Assembly (NCBI RefSeq): GCF_001659605.2
Contig: NC_035170.2
Coordinates: 5,828,001 to 5,892,000, forward strand
DNA length: 64,000 bases
Direction: 5' to 3'
Source: Manihot esculenta
Taxonomy: Eukaryota; Streptophyta; Magnoliopsida; Malpighiales; Euphorbiaceae
The number at the start of each line of letters is the position of its first letter. Position 1 is the stretch's first letter. The notes under the pieces are model-generated. The model saw only the letters and a program-made list of their open reading frames with translations, did no database searches and was not told where the DNA came from. Positions 10,154 to 22,254 of this stretch are shown piece after piece. The position numbers and the translations under genes are program-made.

Positions 10154-13100
10154 CACAGCAGGAGGCAAACACGTCTAACACCGTGGTGTCAGGTACCCTC
10201 ATCATTGGTTGTTCTGATGTGTATGCTTTATTAGACCCCGGTGCTTCTCATTCATTTGTTGCTCTGAGAGCCATAGAGAGAGTGGGTTTGATGACTTCTG
10301 GGTTAGAGTGTCCCCTTTGGGTCAGTGGGCCCAAGTGCGATCCATCAGTGGCAGAGTCAGTCTGCCGTCATTGTCCAGTGTTTATAGATGGTAGATGCCT
10401 TCCAGCCGACCTTGTGGTTCTAGATTTGACGGATTTTGATATCATTCTAGGGATGGATTGGCTATCTGCTTATGGTGCTACCTTGGACTGAAGAGACAAA
10501 GTAGTCAGGTTCAGAGATCAGGATGGATTAGAGTTTGTCTTCAGAGGAGACAGGAGGGGTACGCCTAGAGGTTTGATATCAGCCCTACAGGCTCATAGGT
10601 TGCTCAAGAGAGGGTGTCAGGGGTTTCTAGCTCATGTTAGAGAGTTTGATAGTCAGGTTAGAAAACTCGCCTCAGTGCCCGTAGTCAGAGAATTTCTAGA
10701 TGTGTTCCCAGATGAACTTCCAGGACTACCACCTGATACGAAAATAGAGTTCGAAATAGAGTTATTGCCTGGTACCAGACCGATCTCTATCCCTCCCCAT
10801 AGGATGGCACCAGTAGAGTTATCAGAGTTAAAAGAATAGTTGCAAGAGTTGGTAGATAAGGGTTTCATCCGACCGAGTACCTCACCTTGGGGTGCTCCAG
10901 TGCTATTTGTACGAAAGAAGGATGGATCTCTTAGACTTTGTATCGACTACAGGCAGTTGAACAAAGTTACTACCAAAAATATGTATCCTCTACCCAGAAT
11001 CGACGATCTATTTGACCAGCTAGTAGGAGCAGGTTGCTTTTCTAAAATAGATCTGAGATCAGGGTATCACCAGTTGAGAATCAGAGAAGAGGATGTGCCA
11101 AAGACAGCATTCAGGACCAGATATGGGCATTTTGAGTTCCTGGTAATGCCGTTCGGGTTAACTAATGCCCCTGCAGCATTCATGGATCTTATGAACAGAG
11201 TTTTCAAACAGTATCTGGATCACTTTGTTATTGTCTTCATAGATGATATTTTGGTGTATTCCAGAAATGCAGAGGAGCATGCCCATCATCTGAGGATAGT
11301 TTTGTGGACTTTGAGAGAGCATGGCTTGTATGCCAAGTTCTCCAAGTGTGAGTTCTGGCTGAGGAGCATTTCTTTCTTAGGGCATGTTGTGTCAGACCAA
11401 GGAATAGCGGTAGACCCCAAGAAGATAGAGGCTATAGCTAGCTGGCCTAGACCCACCACAGTGACAGAGATTAAGAGCTTTATGGGTTTAGCAGGCTACT
11501 ATAGGAGGTTCGTTCAGGACTTCTCTAAAATTGCTGCTCCTATGACCAGATTAACCAGGAAAAACCAGAGGTTTACATGGTCTGACCAGTGCGAAGAGAG
11601 TTTTGAAGAGCTAAAGAAGAGATTGACTTCAGCACCGGTGTTAGCTCTGCCTATCAGTAATGAAGACTTCACAGTATTCTGTGATGCGTCCCGAGTGGGA
11701 CTGGGTTGTGTGTTGATGCAGAATGACAGAGTGATTGCTTATGCTTCGAGACAGCTGAAGAAGCATGAGTTAAACTATCCTACACATGACCTTGAGATGG
11801 CAGATGTGATCTTTGCACTCAAGATGTGGAGGCATTACCTCTATGGGGTTAAATGTGAGATCTTTACAGATCATAAGAGCCTGCAGCACATCTTGAGTCA
11901 GAGAGAGTTGAATTTGAGACAGAGGAGATGGGTAGAACTGCTTAGTGACTATGATTGCAAGATCCAGTACCATCCGGGTAAGGCAAATATTGTGGCAGAT
12001 GCCCTAAGCCGGAAATTACTTGGCAGTTTGTCCCATATCTCCGCAAAGAGGAGACCGGTGGTGAGGGAGTTCTATAAGCTCGTTAATGAAGGGCTACAGT
12101 TAGCGTTATCTGGTGCAGGTGCTTTGATAGCTCAGCTGAGAGTCTCACCCGTGTTTCTGGACCAGGTGGCTCAAAAACAGCATGAGGACCCAGAGTTGGT
12201 CAAGATTGCTAGGACTGTTCAGTCAGGCAAGAGTGATGAGTTCAGATTCGACGACAAAGGGATCCTCCGCTACGGGAACAGATTATGTGTACCAGATGAC
12301 ATAAGTCTGAAGGGAGACATTATGAGAGAAGCTCATAATGCCAGGTATAGTGTTCACCCTGGAGCCACCAAGATGTATCAAGATCTGAAAAGGGTTTATT
12401 GGTGGCCAGCTATGAAGAGAGAAGTAGCACAGTCTGTGTCAGCCTGCGAGGTATGTCAGAGGGTGAAGCTAGAACATCAGAAGCCGGCTGGAATGCTTAA
12501 CCCACTGCCGATTTCAGAATGAAAATGGGAGAATATAGCTATGGATTTTGTGGTGGGGTTACCGGCAGTGTCTAACAGACTAGACTCCATCTGGGTGATT
12601 GTGGACATGCTGACCAAATCTGCTCACTTCATCCCCGTCAGGAGTGGCTACTCTGTGGACAAATTGGCGCAGGTGTATGTTGAGGAAGTTGTCAGGCTGC
12701 ATGGGGCTCCCGTTTCTATAGTGTCAGATAGGGGACCCCAATTTACCTCCAGGTTTTGGCGGAGTCTGCAAGATGCTATGGGCACAAGGTTGGACTTTAG
12801 TACTGCTTTCCATCCACAGACTGACAGACAGTCAGAGAGGACCATTAAGACCATAGAGGATATGCTCAGAATGTGTGTGCTAGATTTTTGCAGTTCTTGG
12901 AGGCAACATCTACCCTTAGTGGAGTTTGCCTACAATAACATCTATCATGCTAGCATAGGGATGGCTCCATATGAAGCTCTTTATGGGAGAAAGTGCAGGT
13001 CACCTGTTTGTTGGGAAGAGGTTGGAGAGAGGTCCTTGGCAGGGCCTGAGTTGGTAGAGATTACCAACAGAGTCGTGCCCATTATCAGAGAGAGACTCAA

Positions 13101-13578
13101 GACTGCTGTTAGTCGGCAGAAGAGTTATGCAGATGTCCGCAGAAAGCATATAGAATTCCAAGAAGGTGATCTGGTATTGCTTAAGGTGTCTCCAATGAAA
13201 GGGGTGGTTTATTTTGGGAAGAAAGGTAAGCTAGCTCCACGGTACATCGGACCCTTCGAGATTTTGCAGAAGGTCAGGAATGTGTCGTACAAGTTAGATT
13301 TACCTGCTTCTATGGAAAGAATCCATCCGGTTTTCCACGTTTCTATGCTACGGAAGTTTGTGTCAGATCCGGAAAGGGTTCTGAGTGAACCAGATGTAGA
13401 GATCCTTGGAGATCTCACCTATGTAGAGCAGCCAGTGCGGATCATTGACACCCAGATCAGAAAATTGAGAAACAAGGAGATCCCGATGGTGAAAGTCATG
13501 TGGAACCACCATAATATAGAAGAGTGTACCTGGGAGACACGGGAGTCTATGCTCCAGCAATACCCCTACCTCTTTTAA
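10150..13578 (+). pseudogene. Pol of Tekay element A with three stop codons
   Basis: One frame interrupted by TGA at 10489-10491, TAG at 10837-10839 and TGA at 12520-12522. Visible domains in order: aspartic protease (LLDPGASHS near 10228); RT with FIDDIL (about 11237), the usual YxDD variant of this clade; RNase H beginning near the FCDASR motif; the HHCC zinc finger of integrase; catalytic integrase with MDFVVG, SDRGPQ and QSER; and a chromodomain-like tail around LRNKEIPMVKVMW. The glycine before QSER in the [11 protein letters not shown] motif is arginine here. The TAG replaces a glutamine codon and the 12520 TGA a tryptophan codon, both C-to-T type changes typical of methylated repeats. 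The product would have been a polyprotein for reverse transcription and integration. Confidence 0.9.
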
Positions 13579-13666
13579 GGTTAGAGTTTTGTTCTTCTTT
13601 TTTGTTGTTGTTTTTATGCTATGCTATGTTCATGTTATGGTTTATAGTATGCATGTGTTAGAGAGG

Positions 13667-13702
13667 AACATTCGAGGACGAATGTTCTTAAGGGGGGGAG
13701 AA
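13667..13702 (+). other. Hairpin and polypurine tract of element A
   Basis: A perfect stem of 8-9 bp, AACATTCG and CGAATGTT around an AGGA loop (13667-13686), lies just before the purine tract AAGGGGGGGAGAA that primes plus-strand synthesis and abuts the 3' LTR at 13703. Element E has the same arrangement with a different stem sequence. Confidence 0.7.
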
Positions 13703-15804
13703 TGTAATACCCGGCTAGACACCGGTACCGAAATTCCTACTTTCCGGCGGAATCTCCGTTGGAATCTGGACTTCCCGGATGTCGGAGCCTTCCAGAGAGG
13801 TAATACAGAGGTATTTCAAAATGTTTTTATAGGTTTTTATGTTTTTAAGCAAGAAAATTGAGTTTTGAAAAGAAAAAGACCAAGGAGGCAAAATTGCAGG
13901 TTCGGCCGCCGAACGTTGCATGGTTTCGCATGCATCTTTGGCCGCCGAAGGGGAGTCGGTTGGCCACCTATAAAAGCTCCTTTGACCGGAAATGGGGTGT
14001 GTTTTCACCCTCTTTTCGTGCAAAGGTGAGTTTGTGATCTCTTTTGGCTGTTTTCACCATGTTCTTCAAATCATGCAAGCTTTAATGAGTTTTTAACTTG
14101 TATTTTTGAAGTTTTGAGCAAAAGAAGGCAAAGTTGAGAGTTTTGGAGATTTTGGATTGTTTTCCTCCACATCTCCGAGTTAGGACCATCGATCCTCTCG
14201 ATCTTCAAGAGGTAAGCATGGATCCTCACCTCCCCTTAGGTTTTAAGCATGTTTTAAGGAGTTTAAGGGAGTTTGATGGTATGGTTTAAGTGGATCTAGG
14301 GTATATTGCTCATATGCCATGCTTGATGCTTTGATGTTATTTGTGGAGTGTAAACTAGTTTTTAAGCTCCTATATGCATGGATAAGGGTATATGCATGGT
14401 TATGAAAGGTTGGTTGCATGTTGAGAGTGTTTGGTTTGGTTTTGGAGGCTGAGTATGCATGTTTGACCCGAGTTCTGCCTTCTTGGCAAACTCAGGTTCG
14501 GCCGCCGAACCCCTTGAGGAGGCTGTTCTGGCCGCCTAAACTCGCCCCCGAAAGTTTGTACTTTCGACTCTAGAGGGGAGTTTCGGCCGCCGAACATGCC
14601 GCCGAAGGTGGGTGACTTTCGGCTCTGGAAAGTCCTTCAGCCCCCGAACCTTGCCCCCGAAAGTTTAGACTTTCGGATCTGGAAGGGACTTTCAGCCGCC
14701 GAAGGTGCCGCTGAACGTCCCCTATCCAGCCTTCCTTTGCCCATTTTTCCATGCATGTGTATGATGTTTTAGGGGGTTTTTGGGGAGATGTTTATAGCTA
14801 TGTTAGAGTATGTTCGGTCTCTCATTTGAGTCCACCTGTGTAGGTACGGACCCGAGGAACCCAAGAGGCCCACAGAGTTAGAGATACAGAGACTGCCCAG
14901 CAGTTGCTAGAGGTGAGTGGAACTGAACTGTGTTTTTACATAAATGCAAAGCTTTGAGCATGATTCATGCATCATTAATGCCATGTTATACTAGGGTGTA
15001 TTGCATTAGTGTTCACGAAGGTGACGCATTGCATTGTTTATTGTCGATGGGGATGGACAACATGGAGACCCTTTAGCCCTCTGATTATTATTTTCCATGT
15101 AACAGAAGTCTTGAGGAGCTCTTTGAGAGTCGGGCACAGTGTATATTGTATGTAACAGAAGTCCTGAGGAGCTCCTTTGAGGGCCAGGCACAGAGCAGAG
15201 GGATTTTTGATTCAGTCCATCCATGATGTGCTTTACTTGTGCTATGACGCATTTCATGATAGCATGTTTTATTAAATGTTTTTCTTGTTCGGCTCACTGG
15301 GCTCTAGTAGCTCACCCTTCTCCCTACCCCCATGTTTTCAGGGCCTGAGAGAAGACAGAGTAGCAGCAAGGGTAAAGGTTTATGTAATAGTATAGAGTAG
15401 TGGACATGATGTCTTGAACACAGAGATAATGTAATGTATAGAGATGATGTAATGTATATGGAGATAGTATTGTGCTTGGCCCTAGAGTATGTTATCTCTT
15501 GTGTGCATGATCATTTCATTATGTCTTATTGTATTTTGTGATGAGAACCAAGCTTGTTATTTGATGATGACCCATCTAGAGCATATGATGAGAGCTCTAG
15601 TATGTGGTTTTATGTTCACAGAGTTCATGCATGCACAGGTCAAGCTTGGTAAATGCAAAAGTTCAAAATTTTTATGGAAATGTATGATCATGTCTGAGAT
15701 TTAACAGGTACACAGAGTGCACAGTAGGCTTGCTACGGGTTCCGGCGACCTTAAGTCGACCTGAATCCTAGCGCCGGTAGCGGTTCGATTTTCGGGTCGT
15801 TACA
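13703..15804 (+). repeat. 3' LTR of element A
   Basis: 2,102 bases, TGTAATACCCGG to TCGTTACA, very similar to 6119-8333. It lacks one unit of the 54-base array and about 35 bases corresponding to 6310-6345. Scattered substitutions are present, so the insertion is not brand new. Confidence 0.95.
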
Positions 15805-17684
15805 TATTAATCTTCTCATCTTAAATGTTTTTAATAAGTTAGAATTGCATAAAAATAGTCTTGTGAAGATTTCCTATCCGTTAGTAGAATTAGGAGATAA
15901 GATTGTGGTAGTATTGGGTACCATCAACCTCCTCTTAATACTGGATGATGAGAAGCATAAACGGGAGTTGTATGTGTAGTTTGTGGTGGTAGATATACCA
16001 CTTGCGTATAATGTAATACTCAGCCGCTCAGTTCTAAACTGCCATAGTATATTTATTAATATGGGTATTATGTGTTTTAAGTTACTAGCTCCAGAGGGGT
16101 TAGCAGTAGCCCGAGAAAACTTGAAGATGGCTAGAAAATGTTATAGACACGCTACAAAAAGTCTTGGAAAAACAACAATGCCCATCAACTTGCTAGAAAA
16201 ATCAAAATCTCACATAAAGTCAAAGCCAACAGATCCAGTAGAAGAGGTCCAGCTAGGTAAGGATTAAAAGATATAGTTTGATACTACGTTAACTGGTGAA
16301 ACAAAGAATCATTTAATAGAGTTGCTAAAATGTTGTGTGACCACTTTTGCTTGGTCTCCAAAAGATATAACAGGGATAGACCTGGCTCTCATCACTCATA
16401 AGCTGTCTATAGACAAAGCAGTCAAACCAGTCCAACAAAAGAAAAGAAGGTTTGTATCGTAGAGATAGCAGGTGATCAAAGAAGAGGTTAACAAGCTGTT
16501 AAGTGCAGGGTTAATAAAGGAAGTCGGATATCCCACATGGCTCACCAATGTATTCCTGGTGAAGAAGGCCAACGAGAAATGGAGAATGTGAATGGATTTT
16601 ACTGACTTGAATAAAGTGTGTCCAAAAGATCATTACCCATTACCATCTGTCGACAGGTTAGTAGATTTGACCTCAGGTCAACCCAGTGGTTTCCTTTCTT
16701 GATGCCATCTCAGGTTACCACTAAATCATACTGGAATCCAAGGATGCAGAGAATATTGCGTTCATTATAAATGAAGGAGTTTTCTGTCACAAGGTGATGC
16801 CTTTTGGACTCAAAAACGCAGGGGCAACTTACCAAAGGTTAGTGTCAGGCATCTTTAAAGACATGGTGGGGTCAACAGTCGAAGTGTACGTGAATGATAT
16901 GGTAGTAAAGGTGTGCTTTTGTTTCTATAGTTATATGTGATGTAGGAAACAGTTTGCTTGGTACTTATTCGTGAGAACAATGGAGAACAAAGCTAAGTCT
17001 ATTATGCCAACCGAGTCTTAAAGGGGGCAATGCTGAACTATCCTCCTCTCGAAAAGTTAGCATTTGCAGTCCTGATGTCAGCCACAAAGTTATGTCCATA
17101 CTTTGAGTCACATATCATAAAAATTAGGATAGATTATCCTCTGTGAAAGGTGTTGTATAGACCAGAGCTATCAGGACGTCTATATACCTGGGTGGTAATA
17201 TTATCAGCCTTTGATATAAGGTACATCACAAGGAAGGCCATAAAACCCTAGGCAGTAGCCAGTTTTATCGCAAAAATGATTCCGCCATTAGAGCCTTTAG
17301 AATCCCCTGAATCAACCATGGAGGAGTGGAAGGTTTGGGTAGATAGAGCTTGCGAAGCTGAGAGTTTTGGAATTGGGATCCTTTTGCAAAGTCAAACCAG
17401 TATAAAGCTTCGGTATGCGGCAAAACTTGCCTTCAACGCTACCAACAATGTAGCGGAGTATGAGGCTGTAATAATGGCCCTGAGAATCATTAAAGAATTA
17501 GGTATATAGAAATCTACTATTTTTATTGACTCATGGTTAGTTATTAATCAATGCCAGGGACAATTTAAAGTCCTAGAATCGAACCTTGTCAAATATGAGA
17601 AAAAGGTTCAGTCCTTAATGGAGAAGATCAAAGACGGGCAGACAGCTGCGAGCTCTGCCTGGTGGCTAGAGGTGACAACAAAGA
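15805..17684 (+). pseudogene. Tat element protease, RT and RNase H remnant
   Basis: This continues the Tat polyprotein cut at 6118. The frame 15983-16267 gives the end of protease (VVVDIPLAYNVILSR). Then in shifting frames come RT blocks: PTWLTNVFLVKKANEKWRM near 16540, DHYPLPSVD near 16630, VMPFGLKNAGATYQ near 16795, and VYVNDMVVK near 16885 where the catalytic YxDD has become YVND. RNase H of the Tat type follows (NNVAEYEAVIMALR near 17445). At least ten stops or frameshifts are visible, so it is dead. It is cut at 17684 by a solo LTR. Confidence 0.8.
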
Positions 17685-19828
17685 TGTAACGACCCGAAAA
17701 TTGGACCGCTACCGACGCTAGGATTCAGATCGACTTAAGGTCACTGGAACCCGTAGCAAGCCTATTATACATACTGGGTACCTGATAAAATCCCATACAT
17801 GATCACACAAGACAACATAAACGTAAACATTCCATGAACCATGGTTCAACCTGTGCATGTATCATAAACTGAAACATAAAACCCAATACTAGAGCCCTCA
17901 TCAAATGCTCTAGTATGGTAAACATTACATGCCTCAAGCTTGGTTCAAACATAACTCATAAATAAAACTTTTACATAAGGATCATGTTAACAAGGATTAC
18001 AAGGATAAAACTAGGGCAAAGCACAATTCTAATCCATTATACAATACATGTCCACAACTATTCTATTACTTTAAACTATACCAGCTTATGCCGACTTCTC
18101 GAGCTATCTTTGACCCTGCAAACCTAGGGTTAGGGGAAAGGGATAAGCTACAAGAGCCTAGTGAGCAGAACATAAAAATAGTTTAATAAACATATGCTCA
18201 TATGAAATGCGTCACAACACAAACAATTCACATCAAGATGGACTTGTCACCAATAATCCTCTACATATTCCAATGTGCCCGGCCCTCGACGGAGCTCTTC
18301 AGGACTTTCGCTTAAACATAACATAACATATCCAAAATGCCAGAGGCGTAGAATGGGCCTCACCTGTACTTTCCTTACATATTGCCAGGGGTGTAGAATG
18401 GGCCTCACCTGGACTTCAGTATTGTATCATATCATATCATCTTGAGGGCTAGTGGGTCGTCCAATATCCATCCACATCAATAGTAAGTTATGTAATGCAT
18501 CATATTCGTGAATTTCTAATGCAAAACATCCTAATATATAAACATGGCATTCGTGATGCATGAACATGCTTAAAAAGTTTGATTACTTTAAAACCATAGA
18601 TTAGTTTAGTTCTACTCACCTCTGGCTGACGCTCGCCTAACACTGACGCAGATAACTCACTGAAGGCCTCTACGGTCTCCCAGGTCCGATCCTACATATA
18701 TAGACTCAAATGAGGGACTAAACATAACTATTACATGAATTTAAGAAACTCCCCAAAACCCCCCCTAAGACAATACAAAACATGCACATAAAACAATCAA
18801 AGGAAGGCTCGGCTGCAGGTTCGGCGGCCGAAGGTCTCTCACAGATCCAAAAGTCAGGGACTTTCGGGGGCAGGTTCGGCGGCCTAAGCTCTTCACAGAT
18901 CCGAAAGTCAAGGACTTTCGGAAAAAGTTCATGCTTTTAGGGGCAGGTTAGGCGGCCAAAAGGCTGCCTCCATAAGCAGGTTCAGCGGCCGAACCTTGCT
19001 TTGGCGGCCGAACCTGGGTTCTCCAGTAAGGCAGAACCCGATTTTGCCCTATGCACACAGCCATCAAAACACTCCAATCCTCACACTCAACTCCTCAAAA
19101 GCATACATACTCATTCATCATGCATAAGGGGCATAAAAACTAGCCTAATCCCCAACAAGCAGCAACAAAAACACATAAAAGCAAACATTCATTAATAACT
19201 CAACTCAAACCCTATAACTTTATATCTAACCATTTCATGCATTTTTAACCCTTTACCCCTTTTAAAAAATTGATTAAAATATAAAAAAAGCAAGGATCTA
19301 GGCTTACCTCTTAAAGATCTAAAGGTGACAGCAACCCCAATGTGGAGATGAGGTAAAATGGTCTCCGAAGGTCTCCAAGGTTTCAAAACTTGGATTCAAG
19401 TTCAAATCTTCAAAAACAAAAGAAAACTCATGAATTTCTAAAAGATTTGAAGGAAAAACAATAAAAATATCAAAGGATGGCAAGAACTCATGTCTGCAAG
19501 AAAATGGAGAGAGAAACTCTCTTATTTTCGGGATGAAGGCCTCTTATAGATGGTTGGATAAACCACCTTCGGGGGCCGAAAGAGGAGGTCCCGCGGTGGC
19601 ACCACCTTCGGCGGCCAAACTTGAAAGTTTGGCGGCCGAACCTGGGTTTTCCTTCAAAACTATTTTCTTTCTTTCTTTTAACTTAAAACCTTAAAATCTT
19701 CAAAATTCATTTTATAAAAACTATATTTTACCCTTCCTAAGGAGATTCCAGCTTCGGGATTCTGGGTTCCAACGGGGATTCCGTCGAAAGATTGGAATTT
19801 CGATGCTGGAGTCTAGCAAGGTATTACA
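17685..19828 (-). mobile_element. Solo LTR (B) of the element-A LTR family, reverse orientation
   Basis: On the + strand it reads TGTAACGACCCG...GGTATTACA, the reverse complement of the A-type LTR, 2,144 bases, with no coding sequence. It is flanked by AAAGA on both sides (17680-17684 and 19829-19833), a perfect target duplication, so this is a solo LTR left after recombination between two LTRs of a full insertion. It carries GCC-rich repeats at 18800-19020 and 19570-19650. It is well diverged from element A. Confidence 0.92.
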
Positions 19829-20100
19829 AAAGAGGCGGATTTTGTAGCCAAAATGGAAGTTATGGGTGAATAGCATCTGACTCAACCATTCCAGTTTGAG
19901 GAACTACACACTCTAGCAACTGACGAAGAAGAGACTTTTCCCATAGAGGAAGGGGAATCGTGGATGACACTCATATATAAGTTTTTGACACAAGATGATC
20001 TATCAGCCGATGAATTATCAGCCAAATACGTAATAAAAAAATCCTCTAAATATGCACTAATTGATGGTTGGTTGTACAAGAGGTCCTCAACTCAGGCATG
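19829..20100 (+). pseudogene. Tat element RNase H/integrase linker remnant
   Basis: Short Tat segment between two insertions. It reads in frame from the sequence before 17685 (EADFVAKM) on to [14 protein letters not shown], typical of the region leading to the integrase zinc finger. One stop is visible near 19872. It is broken at about 20100 by the Tekay fragment and resumes at 22255. Confidence 0.7.
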
Positions 20101-20109
20101 GCATCTTCC

Positions 20110-21781
20110 CTCAACAAAAACTGGACTACCACCTGCTAGGGAGATAGAGTTTGAAATAGAACTGATGTCTAGAACCAGACCGATCTCTATCCCTCCCTAC
20201 AGGATGGCGCCAGCAGAGTTGAAGGAACTGAAGGAGCAGTTGCAAGAGCTGGTAGATAAGGGCTTCATCCGACTGAGTACCTCACCTTGGGGTGCTCTAG
20301 TGCTATTTGTGAGAAAGAAGGATGGATCCCTCAGACTTTGTATCGACTACAGGCAGTTGAACAAAGTCACTACCAAGAACAAGTACCCTCTACCTAGGAT
20401 CGATGATCTATTCGACCAGCTAGCAGGAGCGGGTTGTTTCTCCAAGATAGATCTGAGGTCTGGGTATCATCAGTTGAGAATAAGAGAAGAAGATGTGCCG
20501 AAGACGGCATTCAGGACCAGATATGGGCATTATGAGTTCCTTGTAATGCCGTTCGGGTTAACCAATGCCCCTGCAGCATTCATAGACCTCATGAATGGAG
20601 TTTTCAGTCAGTACTTGGATCACTTTGTTATTGTCTTCATAGATGATATCTTAGTGTATTCCAGGAATGCAGAGGAGCATGCCCATCATTTGAGGTTAGT
20701 CTTGCAGACCTTGAGGGAACACGACTTGTATGCCAAGTTCTCCAAGTGTGAGTTCTGGTTGAGGAGCATTTCATTCTTGGGGCATATTGTGTTAGAAAAT
20801 AGAATTGAAGTGGACCCCAAGAAGGTGGAAGTTGTAGCTAACTGGCCTAGACCCACTGCAGTGACAGAGATCAAGAGCTTTTTGGGTTTGGCAGGTTACT
20901 ACAGGAGGTTCGTTCAGGACTTCTCTAAGATTGCAGCTCCTATGACCAGACTGACTAAGAAGAATCAGAGGTTTGTGTGGACTGACCAGTGTGAAGAGAG
21001 TTTTGAAGAGCTAAAGAAGAGGTTAACTTCGGCACCAGTGTTAGCTCTGCCCACCAGTAATGAAGACTTCACAGTGTATTGTGATGCGTCCCGTGTGGGA
21101 CTGGGTTGTGTGTTGATGCAGAATGAAAGGGTAATTACTTATGCTTCTAGACAGCTGAAAAAGCATGAGTTGAATTATCCTACACATGACCTAGAGATGG
21201 CAGCTGTGATCTTTGCACTCAAGATGTGGAGGCATTACCTTTATGGGATTAAATGTGAGATCTTCACAGATCATAAAAGCTTGCAGTACATCTTGAGTCA
21301 GAGGGATTTGAATCTGAGGCAGAGGAGATGGGTAGAACTGCTTAGTGACTATGATTGCAAGATTCAGTACTATCCGGGTAAGGCGAATGTTGTGGCAGAT
21401 GCCCTTAGCCGGAAATCACTTGGCAGTCTATCCCATATCACAACAGAGAGGAGATCGGTGGTGAGAGAGTTCCATAAGCTCATTAATGAAGGTCTACAGT
21501 TAGAGTTATCTGGTACAGGTGCTTTGATAGCCTAGATGAGAGTAACACCTGTGTTTTTGGAGCAGGTGGGTCAGAAGCAGCACGAGGACCCGGAGTTAGT
21601 GAAGATTGCCAGGACTGTTCAGTCAGGCAAGAACGAAGGGTTCAGATTTGACAGTAAGGGGATCTTCCGCTATGGAAATAGATTGTGTGTACCAGATAAC
21701 GTAGCTCTGAAGAGAGACATTATGAGGGAAGTTCATAATGCCAGATACAATGTTCACCCTGGAGCCACTAAAATGTACTAG
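20110..21781 (+). pseudogene. RT-RNase H fragment of Tekay element C
   Basis: Open from the Tat sequence into the Tekay RT (first ATG at 19964 belongs to Tat, so the long open frame is a chance fusion). RT and RNase H motifs are clean: [41 protein letters not shown], the YCDASR start of RNase H and [19 protein letters not shown] at 21533 replaces a glutamine codon, after which the frame continues to 21781 and ends at the junction with LTR sequence. Integrase is absent. It is close in sequence to element A but clearly a different copy. Confidence 0.8.
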
Positions 21782-21784
21782 GAT

Positions 21785-22254
21785 GTCAGCAGGAGTAAAG
21801 TTATGTTTTATGTAATAGCTAGATGTGGACATGAAAAAGACATTGTAATGTAAAGTGTTGAACAGTCATGTAGTGTTGAACAGTCATGTAATGTAATGAT
21901 GATATTGAGGATTAGAATTGTGCTTGACCCTAGTATGTAAAGTTAATCCCTTTTTCACATGAGCTATGAAATGTTTTAATGATGTTTATGTAAACCAAGC
22001 TTAATGTATGATATGTTACCCCATTGGAGTATTTGATGAGGGCTCCAGTGTGAGGTTTTATGATTATGAGTTTGTGCATGCACAGGTTAAGCTTGGTAAA
22101 TGAAAGAAAAAGATTAAAGTTTTATGTATATGATTGATCATGTATGGGATTTAACAGGTATTCAGGATGTATGTTAGGCTTGCTACGGGTCCCGGCGGCC
22201 TTATGCCGATCTGGATTCTAGCGCCGGTAGCGGTCCGATTTTCGGATCGTTACA
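21785..22254 (+). repeat. Partial LTR at the right end of fragment C
   Basis: Matches the last quarter of A-family LTRs, including AAGCTTGGTAAATG, the CTTGCTACGGGTCCCGGCGGCC block and the ending GATCGTTACA. Its left part is missing. Confidence 0.75.

Larger units (their letters stand above)
6119..15804 (+). mobile_element. Full-length Tekay-type Ty3/gypsy element (element A), pol inactivated
   Basis: 9,686 bases bounded by TGTAATACCC...GTTACA LTRs and flanked on both sides by TATTA (6114-6118 and 15805-15809), a clean 5-bp target duplication. Order: LTR, primer site, gag, protease, RT, RNase H, integrase, chromodomain-like tail, polypurine tract, LTR. The domain order and tail fit the Tekay (Del) clade of chromoviruses. 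It cannot make its polyprotein: there is one frameshift near 10,030 and stops at 10489, 10837 and 12520. It sits inside the Tat protease gene, so it is younger than the Tat element. Confidence 0.95.
20101..22254 (+). mobile_element. Doubly truncated Tekay fragment (C)
   Basis: The left end starts abruptly just before the RT domain, with no 5' LTR, gag or protease. It continues through RT (FIDDIL near 20638) and RNase H up to the integrase zinc finger (GATKMY at about 21775). There it jumps straight into the middle of an LTR (about 21785-22254) that ends in GATCGTTACA. One stop (TAG, 21533-21535) breaks the frame. The right flank begins TGGCT; the left joint holds TGGCA, so a decayed target duplication or simple microhomology are both possible. 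Integrase and half of the LTR are missing. Confidence 0.8.

Noticed and set aside
19964..21535. A 523-codon open frame joining Tat sequence to a Tekay RT as a novel fusion gene
   Set aside because: The first 45 or so codons are the Tat RNase H/integrase linker and the rest is a truncated Tekay insert; the frame is open by chance.
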